Assembly (NCBI GenBank): GCA_965279195.1
Contig: CBDIHP010000042.1
Coordinates: 1 to 64,000 of the forward strand
Length of the DNA stretch: 64,000 nt
Source: CBDIHP01 sp965279195
GTDB lineage: Bacteria; Planctomycetota; Planctomycetia; Isosphaerales; Isosphaeraceae
Direction: 5' to 3'
A program made the translations under genes and the position numbers. This document shows, piece by piece, positions 26,830-34,902 of the stretch. The notes below the pieces were generated by a model. That model was not told where the DNA came from. It saw nothing but the letters and a program-made list of their open reading frames with translations, and did not search any database. The stretch's first letter is position 1. Each line of letters begins with the position of its first letter.

Positions 26830-28587
26830 ATGCTCGCCACCCTCGCGCTTGCCGCAAGTCTCGCCCTGGCCGACGCCCCGTTCGGCATCCGCGTCGTCGA
26901 CGAGGAGACCGGCCGGGGCGTCCCGCTCGTCGAGCTATCGACCACGAATCAGCTCCGGTACGTGACCGATAGCGCGGGCTACGTCGCCTTCGATGAGCCC
27001 GGCCTGTTCGGACAGAAGGTGTTCTTCTCGCTCAAGAGCCACGGTTACGAGTTCGCGAAGGACGGCTTTGGCTTCGCCGGCAAGGCACTCGATGTGACGC
27101 CGGGCGGCGAGGCCGTCCTCAAGATCCGCCGCAAGAACATCGCCGAGCGGCTCTACCGGGTTATCGGAGGCGGGATCTACGCCGACAGCGTGAAGCTCGG
27201 GAAGCCGGCCCCGATCCGCGAGCCGCTCCTGAACGCGCAGGTGTTCGGCTCCGACAGCGTCGTGAACGTCCGCCGGGGCGATGACTACTGGTGGTTCTGG
27301 GGCGACACAAACCGTCCCCGGTATCCGCTCGGGCAGTTCCACGTCCCGGGTGCCACCTCGAAACTCCCCGGCAAGGGCGGGCTCGACCCCGACAAGGGCG
27401 TCGACCTGGTCTACTGGAAGGACGGCGAGGGCTTCGCCAGGAAGACCGCCGAACTCCCCGGCGAGGGCCCGACCTGGATCGGCGGCGCGGTGGTCTTGCC
27501 CGCAACCGAGACGCAACCCGAGACCCTGGTCGCCGGCTACGTGAAGGTGAAGAACTTCCTCGACGTCTACGAGCATGGCCTGGCCGCGTGGGACGAGAAG
27601 GAGTCTCGCTTCAAGGGCGTCGCGAAGTACCCCGAGAAGGCCCCGAACTATCCGACGGGGCACGCTGAGATTCGCAAGGTCGAAGGCGCGGATTACGTCG
27701 TCTTCGATACCCCCTTCCCCCACTCGCGGGTCAAGCCGGAGCTCACGGCGATGAAGGACCTGGCCGGCTACGAAGGCTTCACCTGCCTGGAGCCAGGGAC
27801 CGGGATCGAGGCGGCGAAGGTCGAACGCGACTCGGCCGGGCGAGCCGTCTGGGGCTGGAAGAAGCTCACGCCCCCCCTCACGCCGGATGACGAGGACAAA
27901 CTCATCAAGAAGGGCCGGCTGCGCGAGGAGGACGCCCGCGTCCGAATCCGAGACGAGGAGACCGGCCGACTCGTGAAGGCCCACGGCGGCAACGTGGCCT
28001 GGAATGCGTTCCGCAAGCGATGGTCGATGATCTTCGTCGAGGCCGGCGGCGAGTCGTCGTTCCTGGGCGAGGTCTGGTACGCCGAGTCCGACGCAATGAC
28101 CGGCCCCTGGCTCTATGCCCGGAAGGTCGTCACGCACGACAAGTATTCGTTCTACAACCCCAAGCAGCATCCCGTCTTCGAGAAGGACAATGGGAGACTC
28201 GTCTACTTCGAGGGGACGTATTGCACGACCTTCTCGGGTAATGACAACCCGACCCCCCGGTACGACTACAACCAGGTCATGTACCGGCTCGACCTCTCCG
28301 ACCCGCGCATGAACCTGCCGGTCGCCTTCTACCGCGAGGGGGACCGATTGAAGACCCGCGCGGTGGGCGGTCGGGCGGAGTTCTACGCGAAGGAACGCCC
28401 CGGCCCGGGGCTGGTCGGGATCGTGGAGGATCCGGAGGCCGGACACCTCCGGATCGCCGGTGCGTCGGATCGCCCGATCTTTTACGCCCTACAAGCTGAA
28501 GGGGCAGCGGTGAAGACCACGAGACCCCTCCCCGACGGTCGCGCGGGCTCGGCCGAACCCATCGCCCGCGTCTGGAGCGCCCGGTAG
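26830..28587 (+). CDS. Secreted hypothetical protein with an N-terminal carboxypeptidase-regulatory-like domain
   Basis: 585 residues; ATG 26830 follows CCAGGA and a small GGGGAGA/TCTCCCC hairpin. A short signal peptide (about 1-15) precedes 'FGIRVVDEETGRGVPLVELST', an Ig-like CarboxypepD_reg/transthyretin-type domain. The remaining ~480 residues have many aromatic and Gly turns ('DYWWFWGDTNRPRYPLGQFHV', 'FSFYNPKQHPVF'-type blocks, 'FEGTYCTTFSGNDNPTPRYDYNQVMYRLDL'), which suggests a five- or six-bladed propeller like those of glycosidase families or DUF4185. I cannot name an activity. Polysaccharide-related function is a guess from fold impression. Confidence 0.6.
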   Translation: MLATLALAASLALADAPFGIRVVDEETGRGVPLVELSTTNQLRYVTDSAGYVAFDEPGLFGQKVFFSLKSHGYEFAKDGFGFAGKALDVTPGGEAVLKIRRKNIAERLYRVIGGGIYADSVKLGKPAPIREPLLNAQVFGSDSVVNVRRGDDYWWFWGDTNRPRYPLGQFHVPGATSKLPGKGGLDPDKGVDLVYWKDGEGFARKTAELPGEGPTWIGGAVVLPATETQPETLVAGYVKVKNFLDVYEHGLAAWDEKESRFKGVAKYPEKAPNYPTGHAEIRKVEGADYVVFDTPFPHSRVKPELTAMKDLAGYEGFTCLEPGTGIEAAKVERDSAGRAVWGWKKLTPPLTPDDEDKLIKKGRLREEDARVRIRDEETGRLVKAHGGNVAWNAFRKRWSMIFVEAGGESSFLGEVWYAESDAMTGPWLYARKVVTHDKYSFYNPKQHPVFEKDNGRLVYFEGTYCTTFSGNDNPTPRYDYNQVMYRLDLSDPRMNLPVAFYREGDRLKTRAVGGRAEFYAKERPGPGLVGIVEDPEAGHLRIAGASDRPIFYALQAEGAAVKTTRPLPDGRAGSAEPIARVWSAR

Positions 28588-28641
28588 TCATCCCCCTCTT
28601 ACCGCCTGAATCACGCCCGAACACCGAGCCGGCCAGCGCTG

Positions 28642-28786
28642 GGCGCGGGTCTCCCGACCCCGCCCGAACCGTCGCCGCGCTGAACCACAAACCTCGGGTC
28701 TCCAGACCCGTTTCGCGACCGGTCAGGAGACCGGGTGGGGTGGTCCGCCTCGATCGCGGCTGGGGCGGGGTCTGGAGACCCGCGCC
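28642..28786. repeat. 145-base element with 24-bp near-perfect terminal inverted repeats
   Basis: The arm 28642-28665 (starting GGCGCGGGTCTCC) matches the reverse complement of 28763-28786 at 23 of 24 positions. Inside are further copies of the same theme, notably the palindrome CGGGTCTCCAGACCCG at 28695-28710 and AGGAGACCGGGTGGGG near 28725. There is no coding capacity. It fits a miniature, non-coding palindromic element placed between the convergent genes ending at 28587 and 28859. Confidence 0.65.
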
Positions 28787-28858
28787 GAGCGATTGAAGCC
28801 CTCGAATGCTCAGCTTTGCTTTGAATGGTGTTGATGCCTAAATCAGAATCAAGTGCCT

Positions 28859-29269
28859 TCAAACAACCCAGTCGAGCGGCCCGGTGGGGGCGGAGAGTTC
28901 GGCGACGGTGGCGGAGGTGAGGATCTGGCGTTCGGCCTCGTGGGCGCGGCGGAGGACGTCCCCGAGGAGGCGCGATTCCCCGGACAATCCCCTCGGGGTC
29001 GGCTCGCTCGGGCCGTCGATGGCCGCGATGATGTCGGCGATCGTCAGTGAGTCGGGGGACCGGACGAGGTGGTATCCCCCTTCCGATCCCCGGGCGCTCT
29101 GGACCATCCCGGCGGCCTTGAGCTGCAGGAGGATCTGCACGAGATACCGCTCGGGGATCTCCTGCGCCTCGGCGATCTCGCGGACCCGACGCGTGCCCCC
29201 GTTCGAGCCGGACTTCGCCAGCTCGATGATCGCGAGACACGCATACTCGGCCTTGGCGGAGATCTTCAT
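28859..29269 (-). CDS. Rrf2-family transcriptional regulator without iron-sulfur cysteines
   Basis: 136 residues; starts MKISAKAEYACLAII, the canonical Rrf2 N-terminus, with AAGG upstream. The winged helix spans ~1-80 ('RRVREIAEAQEIPERYLVQILLQLKAAGMVQSARGSEGGYHL', ending in the family's G-G-Y/F wing). Rrf2 sensors such as IscR and NsrR carry three cysteines in the C-terminal half; here the only cysteine is C11, so this is a cluster-free, CymR-like regulator that must sense something else, perhaps through a partner protein. It is transcribed in the same direction as the small protein upstream and points away from the Met/Cys-rich gene. Confidence 0.87.
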   Translation of the reverse strand: MKISAKAEYACLAIIELAKSGSNGGTRRVREIAEAQEIPERYLVQILLQLKAAGMVQSARGSEGGYHLVRSPDSLTIADIIAAIDGPSEPTPRGLSGESRLLGDVLRRAHEAERQILTSATVAELSAPTGPLDWVV

Positions 29270-29330
29270 CGCGGCCTTGCGCTGGGGTTGGACGGGTCAC
29301 GGGGCCGCCATCCCGGCGGCCTCCGATCGA

Positions 29331-29546
29331 TCAGTTGGCCGAGGCGGCGGAGGCGAGCTCATAGACCGTCGGCCGGGCGGCGGCCAGGGCCCGCTCGTAG
29401 GCGACCCGGTAGATCTCCTGCATCGCCTCCGGCGTCATCGGCGTGCCGACCGGACAGACCGCCATCGCCGGCTCCATGCGCCGGATCGGCCAGGGCCAGG
29501 GGGTTGCGTCCGATTGAGCTGAACCGAAAAGACGCCCGCGTTGCAT
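29331..29546 (-). CDS. Small hypothetical protein (71 aa)
   Basis: Starts at ATG 29546 with GGAG eight bases upstream. The C-terminal half is a probable amphipathic helix ('MTPEAMQEIYRVAYERALAAARP'-type composition) after a short Cys-Pro segment (MAVCPVGTPMTPE). It lies 61 bases upstream of the Rrf2 gene on the same strand, so the two may form an operon. It has no recognised domain; the ribosome-binding site and its position support a real gene, but homology would be needed to confirm it. Confidence 0.5.
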   Translation of the reverse strand: MQRGRLFGSAQSDATPWPWPIRRMEPAMAVCPVGTPMTPEAMQEIYRVAYERALAAARPTVYELASAASAN

Positions 29547-29957
29547 CGGATCTACTCCGGTCTCGGGGACGAGTATGACTAACTCGACTAAGATTATCGG
29601 CATTGTGCCCTTCTGGCAACCAGGTTGTCATAGTTTTTTGATCGGGATGGACGGGTTACGAGGGTTTTGAGGGCGACTGGCCCAATTCAACCCAAGACAA
29701 GAAAAGGACTTCCGCCGATCCTCGAGAAGTCGTCTTCCCCGTCACGTCTCCCCAGCTAGCGGCTCTGGACTCGGGATTCCTCGGGTCTTCATCATGATGA
29801 TCAACCCGGTGATGATGATCATGTTTAGTATAATGGTTTGTGAATATTTTTGTATTATGCCCTTGATCGCCGCCCGCGCCCCGGCCAGAATCCGGACATG
29901 AGGCGACCTCGCCCCGTCGGCGACGGCCTCCGGATTCCAGCGCCAGGAGCGACGACG
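29547..29957. other. Divergent regulatory region: small protein/Rrf2 versus Met/Cys-rich gene
   Basis: Over 400 bases, clearly A/T-richer than its surroundings around 29780-29870. On the minus side there is GATAAT (complement of 29593-29598) with TTGCCA 15 bases further upstream, and an inverted repeat GGCAACC/GGTTGTC at 29615-29629 with one mismatch. On the plus side TATAAT (29829-29834) and TATTAT (29853-29858) are -10 candidates without good -35 boxes. Confidence 0.4.
29793..29823. promoter_or_regulatory. Operator-like inverted repeat in front of the Met/Cys-rich gene
   Basis: CATGATGATCA (29793-29803) and TGATGATCATG (29813-29823) pair at 10 of 11 positions with a 9-base spacer. The repeat ends six bases before the TATAAT at 29829, where a regulator would block or recruit polymerase. 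Confidence 0.4.
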
Positions 29958-30437
29958 ATGACCGCGATGATGACCGAGCGGACCGGTATGGCAGGGATGA
30001 CGATGGGCATGGGGATGCCGGCCGGTGCGGGCATGATGGGCCAGCCGGGCATGGCCCCGGCGGGCATGAACATGACCATGGTCCCCCGCTGCACCATGAC
30101 CTTCGAGAAGTGCGCCGGCGGCATGAAGATCATGTGCGTCTGCGACGACAAGGTCTCCGCCGGCATGCTCCAGAACCTCTGCACCATGATGGCCGGCGGG
30201 ATGTGCTCCTGCGCCATGATGATGAACGGCATGATGGCCTGCTGCTGCAACCTGATGATGGGCATGTGCAAGTGCGAGCCCACCGACATGGGCGTCTGCA
30301 TCACCTGCACCAGCGGCGACAAGGCCTGCTGCGACATGATCCAGGCCTGCTGCGACTGCTGCATGACCATGATGACGTCCGGCTGCACCTGCTGCGTGAT
30401 GATGAACGGCATGCCCATCTGCTGCGGCTGCTGCTGA
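29958..30437 (+). CDS. Extremely Met/Cys-rich small protein, putative metal-binding
   Basis: 159 residues from ATG 29958, which has AGGAG eight bases upstream; earlier in-frame starts lack this and have ordinary composition. I count 37 Met and 27 Cys, about 40% of the protein. Residues 1-43 are Met/Gly/Pro-rich with no Cys (MTMGMGMPAGAGMMGQPGM); residues 44-159 mix Cys and Met (MCSCAMMMNGMMACCC, ACCDMIQACCDCCMTMM, and a C-terminus PICCGCC). No signal peptide or known domain is seen. The composition fits soft-metal (Cu(I), Hg, Cd) or multinuclear cluster binding, analogous to metallothioneins or Met-rich copper proteins, but too Met-rich for a classical metallothionein. The upstream region holds an operator-like repeat and faces an Rrf2 regulator. 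Confidence 0.75.
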   Translation: MTAMMTERTGMAGMTMGMGMPAGAGMMGQPGMAPAGMNMTMVPRCTMTFEKCAGGMKIMCVCDDKVSAGMLQNLCTMMAGGMCSCAMMMNGMMACCCNLMMGMCKCEPTDMGVCITCTSGDKACCDMIQACCDCCMTMMTSGCTCCVMMNGMPICCGCC

Positions 30438-30589
30438 GCCAGAATCCCCTCCCTCTCGGGGAAGCTTCGCGATCCGGCGCGTCCACGACGCGACGGATCG
30501 CGTCGTTTCGAACCTTGCCAAGCGTCGGCGTCTGGGCGATAACCCCGTCGTCGTTCGGAACCGGGATTCGCTCGCAGGGAGGCGCGACG

Positions 30590-33010
30590 ATGGTCAGGAA
30601 ATCCCCGCGCTGGGAGTTGCCGGCGTTCGTGATCGTCCTGGCCGCGATCCAGGCGGGCCTGTTCCACGCGTCGCTGCTCGGCGGCGAGGTCCTGAGCCCG
30701 GCGGACGTCCTGCTCACGACCCGAGGCTTCTGGGACGACCCTTCGGAGGAGTACGTCCCCGAGAACCGGCTCCTGATGGACCCGGTGCTCCAGTTCCAGC
30801 CCTGGGTCGAGTTCAACCGCGAGAGCCTGCGCAACGGCCGACTGCCCCTCTGGAATGACCGGGCCGGCTGCGGTGCCCCGCACCTGGCGAACGGCCAGAG
30901 CGCGGTGTTCGACCCCTTCCAGCTCATCGCGTATCTCTCGGACGACGTCCCCGGCTCGTGGGCCCGGATGAGCTGGGCCCGCCTCGTGTTCGCCGGGACG
31001 GGGATGTTCCTGCTCGTCCGCAACTGGGGCGTCGGCCCGCTCGGGCGATGGTTCGCCGGGCTGGCGTTCCCGATGTCGGGATATCTGACGGTCTGGTTGC
31101 TGTATCCCGTCACGAACGCGGGCGTATGGCTCCCCTGGTTGCTGTGGAGTACGGACATCGGGTGGGCACCGCCCTCCACAACTGCTGACGCGCCGGTCTC
31201 ATCGGGACGTCGATGGGCGAGGGCGTTGGGGGGCGGTGCCCACCCTCCGTGTGTGGCCGGCACGTTGCTGGGCGGTCATATCCAGACGTCGGCGCATGTG
31301 CTGCTGCTGGCGGGGCTGTATGTGCTGATCCGGTACTGGGCGGACTGGCGAGGTTGGGCCCGCTGGGGGCTCGGGGTGGCGCTGGGGGTGGCGATCGCGG
31401 CGGTGCAGATCGTGCCGCTGGGGGCGTATCTGTCGCGGAGCCCGGTGTGGGAGGACCGCGAGAAGGTCAAGCCGAGCCCCTGGACGCTGGCGAGGCCCCG
31501 GCTGCTCGAATCGGCCTGCACCGCCCTGCCGTACCTGTACGGGAGCCAGAGGCGAGGGCAGCCGAACCTCGCGAGGGCGATCGGGGCGAACAATATCAAC
31601 GAATCGGCAGGTGGCTATGCCGGGCTCGCGACCCTCATCTGGCTCGCGCCCCTGGGCTGGGCCGTCGGGCGACGCCGGCCGGTGGTCCGCGCACTGGGGT
31701 GGATCACGCTGCTGGGAGCCCTGGGGGCGTTCACGCTGCCGCCGGTGGACAACGTCCTCCGGGCGTTGCCCGTCTTGAGCGTGACGGACAACCGCAGGCT
31801 GACGTTCTGGGTCGCGTTCGGGCTCGTGTCGCTGGGGGCATTCGGCATCGATCGCCTGGCCGCCACCCGCCGGGGAAAGGCCTGGGGCCGCTGGGGGTTG
31901 CTCTGGACGCTCGGCGCACTGGCGATGCTCACGGCGGCCGGATTGGTCCGGACGCTGGAACCCCGGCTCCGGGATCGCGCGGTCGCGCACTACATCCAGG
32001 CGGCGAACGAGACGCCGGGGGCCGATACCGACCTCTACCGCCGTCGCGGTGAACGGCAGGCTCGCGAGACCGTCGAGTTCGTCCCGCGCTACCTCACCAT
32101 CTCGGCGGCGCACCTGCTCGCGCTGGCGGCGGGTATTGCGTTGATCCGAAGACGTTCTCCGCCTGGTCGGGGGATCCCCTGCCTCGTCGTGGGCCTGACG
32201 CTCGCCGACCTCGCGGCGTTCGGCTACGGCTTGAACCCCGCGATCGACCGTTCGCTCGATCGGCCTTTGCCGCCGCTGATCGCGCGGCTGCGGGAACGCC
32301 TGGGGCGCGACGGTCGAATGCTCGCCCTCGGGGCCGAGATGCCTCCGAACGCGGCGATGCGATACGGGCTCGCGGACATCCGCAACTACGACTCGGTCGA
32401 GATGGCCGGGAGCCTCGGCTGGTTCGCCCCGCTCTACCCCGCGAAGGGCAAGGAACGCACCAGTCGCCGCGAGGTCACCTGGGAGCGGGTGGTTGGCAGC
32501 CTGGATTGCCTCAGGGCGAGCGGCGTTCGTGCGATCGTCTCGCCGACGGCCCCGTCCCCGGTCCCGCCAGGCGTTGAGGTCGAGCCGATCGGTCGGGTCT
32601 GGGTGGCCTGGATCGCGGGGGATCCGCTGGTTTCCGCCGATACGGGGTCGACGCTGACGGTTCGCGACGTTGTTTCCACGCCGGGTGACATCGCGATCGA
32701 GGTCGAGAACCGTGGCGGCGGTCGTTTGAAGGTCCTTCAGACCTACGACCCGGGCTGGCGTGCGGAGTCGGGAGGACGGCCGCTCAGGCTTGAGCCCCTG
32801 GACGGCGTCTTCCTCCGAGTCGACGTCCCCGAAGGTGTCGAGTCGGTGAGGTTGATCTACGACCCCACCGAGGTGCGCATCGGGGGTGTTGTCAGCCTTG
32901 TTGCCCTGGCTCTCACCCTTTTCACCTTGACGGGGTTCGGGCGTTTCCGATTTACTCGAATTACTGGCCGGATGCTTGGAAGGACCCGAGCGGTCGGGGT
33001 AGAATCGTGA
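30590..33010 (+). CDS. YfhO-family multi-pass membrane protein (putative GT-C-type glycosyltransferase)
   Basis: 806 residues from ATG 30590 (AGGGAGG upstream); the frame is open further 5' but overlaps the Met/Cys-rich gene. About a dozen hydrophobic segments lie in residues 1-560. Characteristic YfhO blocks include 'DPVLQFQPWVEFNRESLRNG', 'LPLWNDRAGCGAPHLANGQS', 'DPFQLIAYLS' and 'TLLGGHIQTSAHVLLLAG'. The C-terminal ~200 residues are a soluble domain. YfhO proteins are linked to lipid- or teichoic-acid-type glycosylation in Firmicutes; the substrate here is unknown. Residues ~190-220 are encoded by a palindromic element (31160-31245) and do not resemble the family. Confidence 0.75.
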   Translation: MVRKSPRWELPAFVIVLAAIQAGLFHASLLGGEVLSPADVLLTTRGFWDDPSEEYVPENRLLMDPVLQFQPWVEFNRESLRNGRLPLWNDRAGCGAPHLANGQSAVFDPFQLIAYLSDDVPGSWARMSWARLVFAGTGMFLLVRNWGVGPLGRWFAGLAFPMSGYLTVWLLYPVTNAGVWLPWLLWSTDIGWAPPSTTADAPVSSGRRWARALGGGAHPPCVAGTLLGGHIQTSAHVLLLAGLYVLIRYWADWRGWARWGLGVALGVAIAAVQIVPLGAYLSRSPVWEDREKVKPSPWTLARPRLLESACTALPYLYGSQRRGQPNLARAIGANNINESAGGYAGLATLIWLAPLGWAVGRRRPVVRALGWITLLGALGAFTLPPVDNVLRALPVLSVTDNRRLTFWVAFGLVSLGAFGIDRLAATRRGKAWGRWGLLWTLGALAMLTAAGLVRTLEPRLRDRAVAHYIQAANETPGADTDLYRRRGERQARETVEFVPRYLTISAAHLLALAAGIALIRRRSPPGRGIPCLVVGLTLADLAAFGYGLNPAIDRSLDRPLPPLIARLRERLGRDGRMLALGAEMPPNAAMRYGLADIRNYDSVEMAGSLGWFAPLYPAKGKERTSRREVTWERVVGSLDCLRASGVRAIVSPTAPSPVPPGVEVEPIGRVWVAWIAGDPLVSADTGSTLTVRDVVSTPGDIAIEVENRGGGRLKVLQTYDPGWRAESGGRPLRLEPLDGVFLRVDVPEGVESVRLIYDPTEVRIGGVVSLVALALTLFTLTGFGRFRFTRITGRMLGRTRAVGVES
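31160..31245. repeat. Palindromic element inside the YfhO-like coding sequence
   Basis: Perfect 15-bp arms GGGTGGGCACCGCCC (31160-31174) and GGGCGGTGCCCACCC (31231-31245) enclose 56 bases. The frame stays open and reads as an atypical Pro/Ala/Arg/Gly insert ('APPSTTADAPVSSGRRWA') between two family-like blocks, which indicates insertion of a small repeat into a loop between membrane helices. Confidence 0.7.
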
Positions 33011-33063
33011 TCGTCACCCCTGCACCGGCATCTCCGACCGGGAACTCGAAGGACACGACGCTG

Positions 33064-33372
33064 ATGGTCCACTTCACGTGTGATCTTTGCGGCAAGGATT
33101 TGACCGCAACCGGCGAGCCGCGCTACGTGGTCAAGATCGAAGCCTCGGCAGGTTTCGATCCGAACGAGATCACCGACGCCGACCTCGACGCCGATCACAT
33201 GGAACTCGTCTCGGAACTCCTCCAGCGCGACGAGAACCTCTCCTCCGAGGAGCTGGCGACCCCGGTCCGCAAGGACTTCCGCTTCGACCTCTGCCCCGCC
33301 TGCCACCGTCGCTTCCTCAAGGATCCGCTGGGCAAGAATTCCCTGCATACGTTTGATTTCAGCAAGAATTGA
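33064..33372 (+). CDS. Small four-cysteine zinc-ribbon-like protein
   Basis: 102 residues from ATG 33064 with AAGGA eight bases upstream. Two CxxC pairs, C6/C9 (FTCDLCGKDL) and C77/C80 (LCPACHRRF), frame an acidic middle ('DADLDADHMELVSELLQRDE'), consistent with a single zinc site that holds the two ends together. It starts 53 bases after the YfhO-like gene and may share its transcript. I do not recognise a named family; similar short proteins are common hypotheticals in planctomycetes. A GCGGGAGC/GCTCCCGC hairpin follows the stop. Confidence 0.65.
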   Translation: MVHFTCDLCGKDLTATGEPRYVVKIEASAGFDPNEITDADLDADHMELVSELLQRDENLSSEELATPVRKDFRFDLCPACHRRFLKDPLGKNSLHTFDFSKN

Positions 33373-33382
33373 TCTTTAGCGT

Positions 33383-33401
33383 GCGGGAGCTTGGCTCCCG
33401 C
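33383..33401. terminator. Hairpin after the zinc-ribbon gene
   Basis: GCGGGAGC (33383-33390), TTG loop, GCTCCCGC (33394-33401). There is no T-run, so it may be a REP-like palindrome as much as a terminator. Confidence 0.4.
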
Positions 33402-33470
33402 TATCCCCCACCCGGATGCTTTGCGGCGGGGACCATTCGCGGCGCCCTCCTGAGCCTGGGCGCCGTCAGA

Positions 33471-33522
33471 GTAGGGTGTGGTGCCGAAGACGTCGCTCTG
33501 CGACGGCGGCGGCTCCGCACCA
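33471..33522 (-). repeat. Dispersed repeat (TTGGTGCGGAGCC...CACACCCTAC), copy in minus orientation
   Basis: Read on the minus strand it begins TTGGTGCGGAGCC and ends GGCACCACACCCTAC, the same ends as the copy at 46092-46140. It faces the next copy at 33540, so the two form a large inverted pair. Confidence 0.6.
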
Positions 33523-33539
33523 AGATGACTGCCGATGTC

Positions 33540-33586
33540 GGTGCGAGGCTTCGCGTCCCGCTGGTCCGCGAGGCACCACGTCCTAC
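33540..33586 (+). repeat. Dispersed repeat, copy in plus orientation reaching into the kinase stop codon
   Basis: It begins GGTGCGAGGCTTCGCGTCCC and ends GGCACCACGTCCTAC; over ~47 bases it closely matches 46094-46140 with small differences. Its last bases (33583-33586) supply the TAG stop of the minus-strand kinase gene. Confidence 0.65.
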
Positions 33587-34902
33587 TTGGCGATGAGCAG
33601 CAGGATGTTCGCCACGACGGACAGGCCGAGGATCAGCGCCAGGGCGGCGATGATGTTGGTCCGCGCGTTGACGATCGCGGCCATCTGCTGCTTCTCCTGA
33701 TCGGTCACGGCCGAGACGGTGCCGACCTCGGCGGACTCGGAGAAGTCCCCCTCGGCGAGCGAGGCGAGGTCGTCGGCCTTGCCGGCGGCGATCATCGGCG
33801 ATTCGCCCTGGATCAGGCACTTCAAGTCGAGGATCAGGTCGTCGGGGTTGCGGTAGCGCTGGTCGCGGTTGCGGGCCATCATCGTCTCGACCACGGAGCC
33901 CAGGCCGCTGGAGAGCCGGGTGTTCAGGTGGTCCGGCGGGACGAGCTGCACGTTCTTGTCGACGTGCTTCTTCATCACCTCGCTCGGCGTCTCGCCCGAG
34001 TAGGGTACCTTGCCGGTGACCATGTGATAGAACGTGGCGCCGAGGCTGTAGATGTCGCCCCGGATGTCGACGTCGACCTGCCCCCGGACCTGCTCGGGGC
34101 TGATGTAGTAGGGCGTGCCGATCGCCATGCCGGCCTCGGCCATGGCCCACTTCTCATCGGCGGTGAGGCGGGCGAGGCCGAGGTCGGCGAGCTTGACGTT
34201 GCCCTCCTTGGTGAGGATGACGTTCTCGGGCTTGATGTCGCGGTGGATGAGGCCCTTCTGGTGGGCGTGCTTGAGGGCCTCGGCCACGGCGAGGATGACC
34301 TTGATCGCGACCTTCTCCTCGAACACCTTCCCCTTGTCGAGCTCGTCCTTGATCGTCCCCCCCTCGACATACTCCATCACGAAGAAGTGGTGGCCGTCGG
34401 CGGTGCCGGCGTCGATGGCATTGACGATGTTGTTGTGCGAGAGCTTGGCCGCGATCTTCGCCTCGCGGTCGAATCTCTTGATGAATTCCTTGTTCTGCGC
34501 CAGCGAGTCGAGCAGGATCTTCACCGCCACGATGCGGTCGACGCTCGTCTGCTTCGCCTTGTAGACGACGCCCATGGAGCCCTTGCCGAGCTTCTCGATC
34601 ACCTGGTAGCCGGGGATCGCGAGCTTCCCGGGGGTCTCGGCGGTCGCCTCCTTGAGCAGGCGGGCCGCCTGGCCCTTGGTGAGGACCTTGGCCTCGACCA
34701 TGATCTCCACGAGGCTGCGGGACGCCGCGTCTTTCTCCTTCGCGGCGGCGGCGAGCTTGGCCCGGTGCGACTTGCACGCCTCGATCTCCTGAGGCGTCGC
34801 CAGCCCGCGCCGGAGGATCGACGCGGTGAGCATCGACTCGCTCAGTCCGGAGTTCCCCTTCGTATCCTTGGCCGGGGGATTGGTCTCGGTCGAGGTCGCC
34901 AT
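33583..34902 (-). CDS. Membrane-anchored Ser/Thr protein kinase (Hanks type)
   Basis: 439 residues from ATG 34902 with GGAG nine bases upstream; the frame is open far beyond, but that part has no protein-like composition. Residues 1-~95 are a helical N-terminal region with 'ILRRGLATPQEIEACKSHR', a motif frequently seen before planctomycete kinases. The kinase domain (~98-360) has GKGSMG, VAVK (K128), 'HRDIKPENVIL', 'LADLGLA' (the DFG position is DLG) and 'GTPYYISPEQ'. A C-terminal transmembrane helix (~415-437) tails the protein. The DLG variant is common in active bacterial kinases. The stop codon lies in a dispersed repeat. Confidence 0.9.
   Translation of the reverse strand: MATSTETNPPAKDTKGNSGLSESMLTASILRRGLATPQEIEACKSHRAKLAAAAKEKDAASRSLVEIMVEAKVLTKGQAARLLKEATAETPGKLAIPGYQVIEKLGKGSMGVVYKAKQTSVDRIVAVKILLDSLAQNKEFIKRFDREAKIAAKLSHNNIVNAIDAGTADGHHFFVMEYVEGGTIKDELDKGKVFEEKVAIKVILAVAEALKHAHQKGLIHRDIKPENVILTKEGNVKLADLGLARLTADEKWAMAEAGMAIGTPYYISPEQVRGQVDVDIRGDIYSLGATFYHMVTGKVPYSGETPSEVMKKHVDKNVQLVPPDHLNTRLSSGLGSVVETMMARNRDQRYRNPDDLILDLKCLIQGESPMIAAGKADDLASLAEGDFSESAEVGTVSAVTDQEKQQMAAIVNARTNIIAALALILGLSVVANILLLIAK

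Noticed and set aside
28642..28786. CRISPR-like array from the repeated GGGTCTCC words
   Set aside because: The words are inverted and unevenly spaced, with no equal-length spacers and no cas genes in the window.
30110..30589. 5' extension of the YfhO-like frame into the Met/Cys-rich gene
   Set aside because: The extension is a shifted reading of the Met/Cys codons (His/Arg/Leu-rich); the ATG at 30590 has AGGGAGG and begins the family-like sequence.
29855..30883. Minus-strand frame opposite the Met/Cys-rich gene, rich in Met/Gln/Pro
   Set aside because: CAT/ATG codons read as Met on both strands, so it mirrors the plus-strand composition. It has no ribosome-binding site and overlaps the YfhO-like gene.
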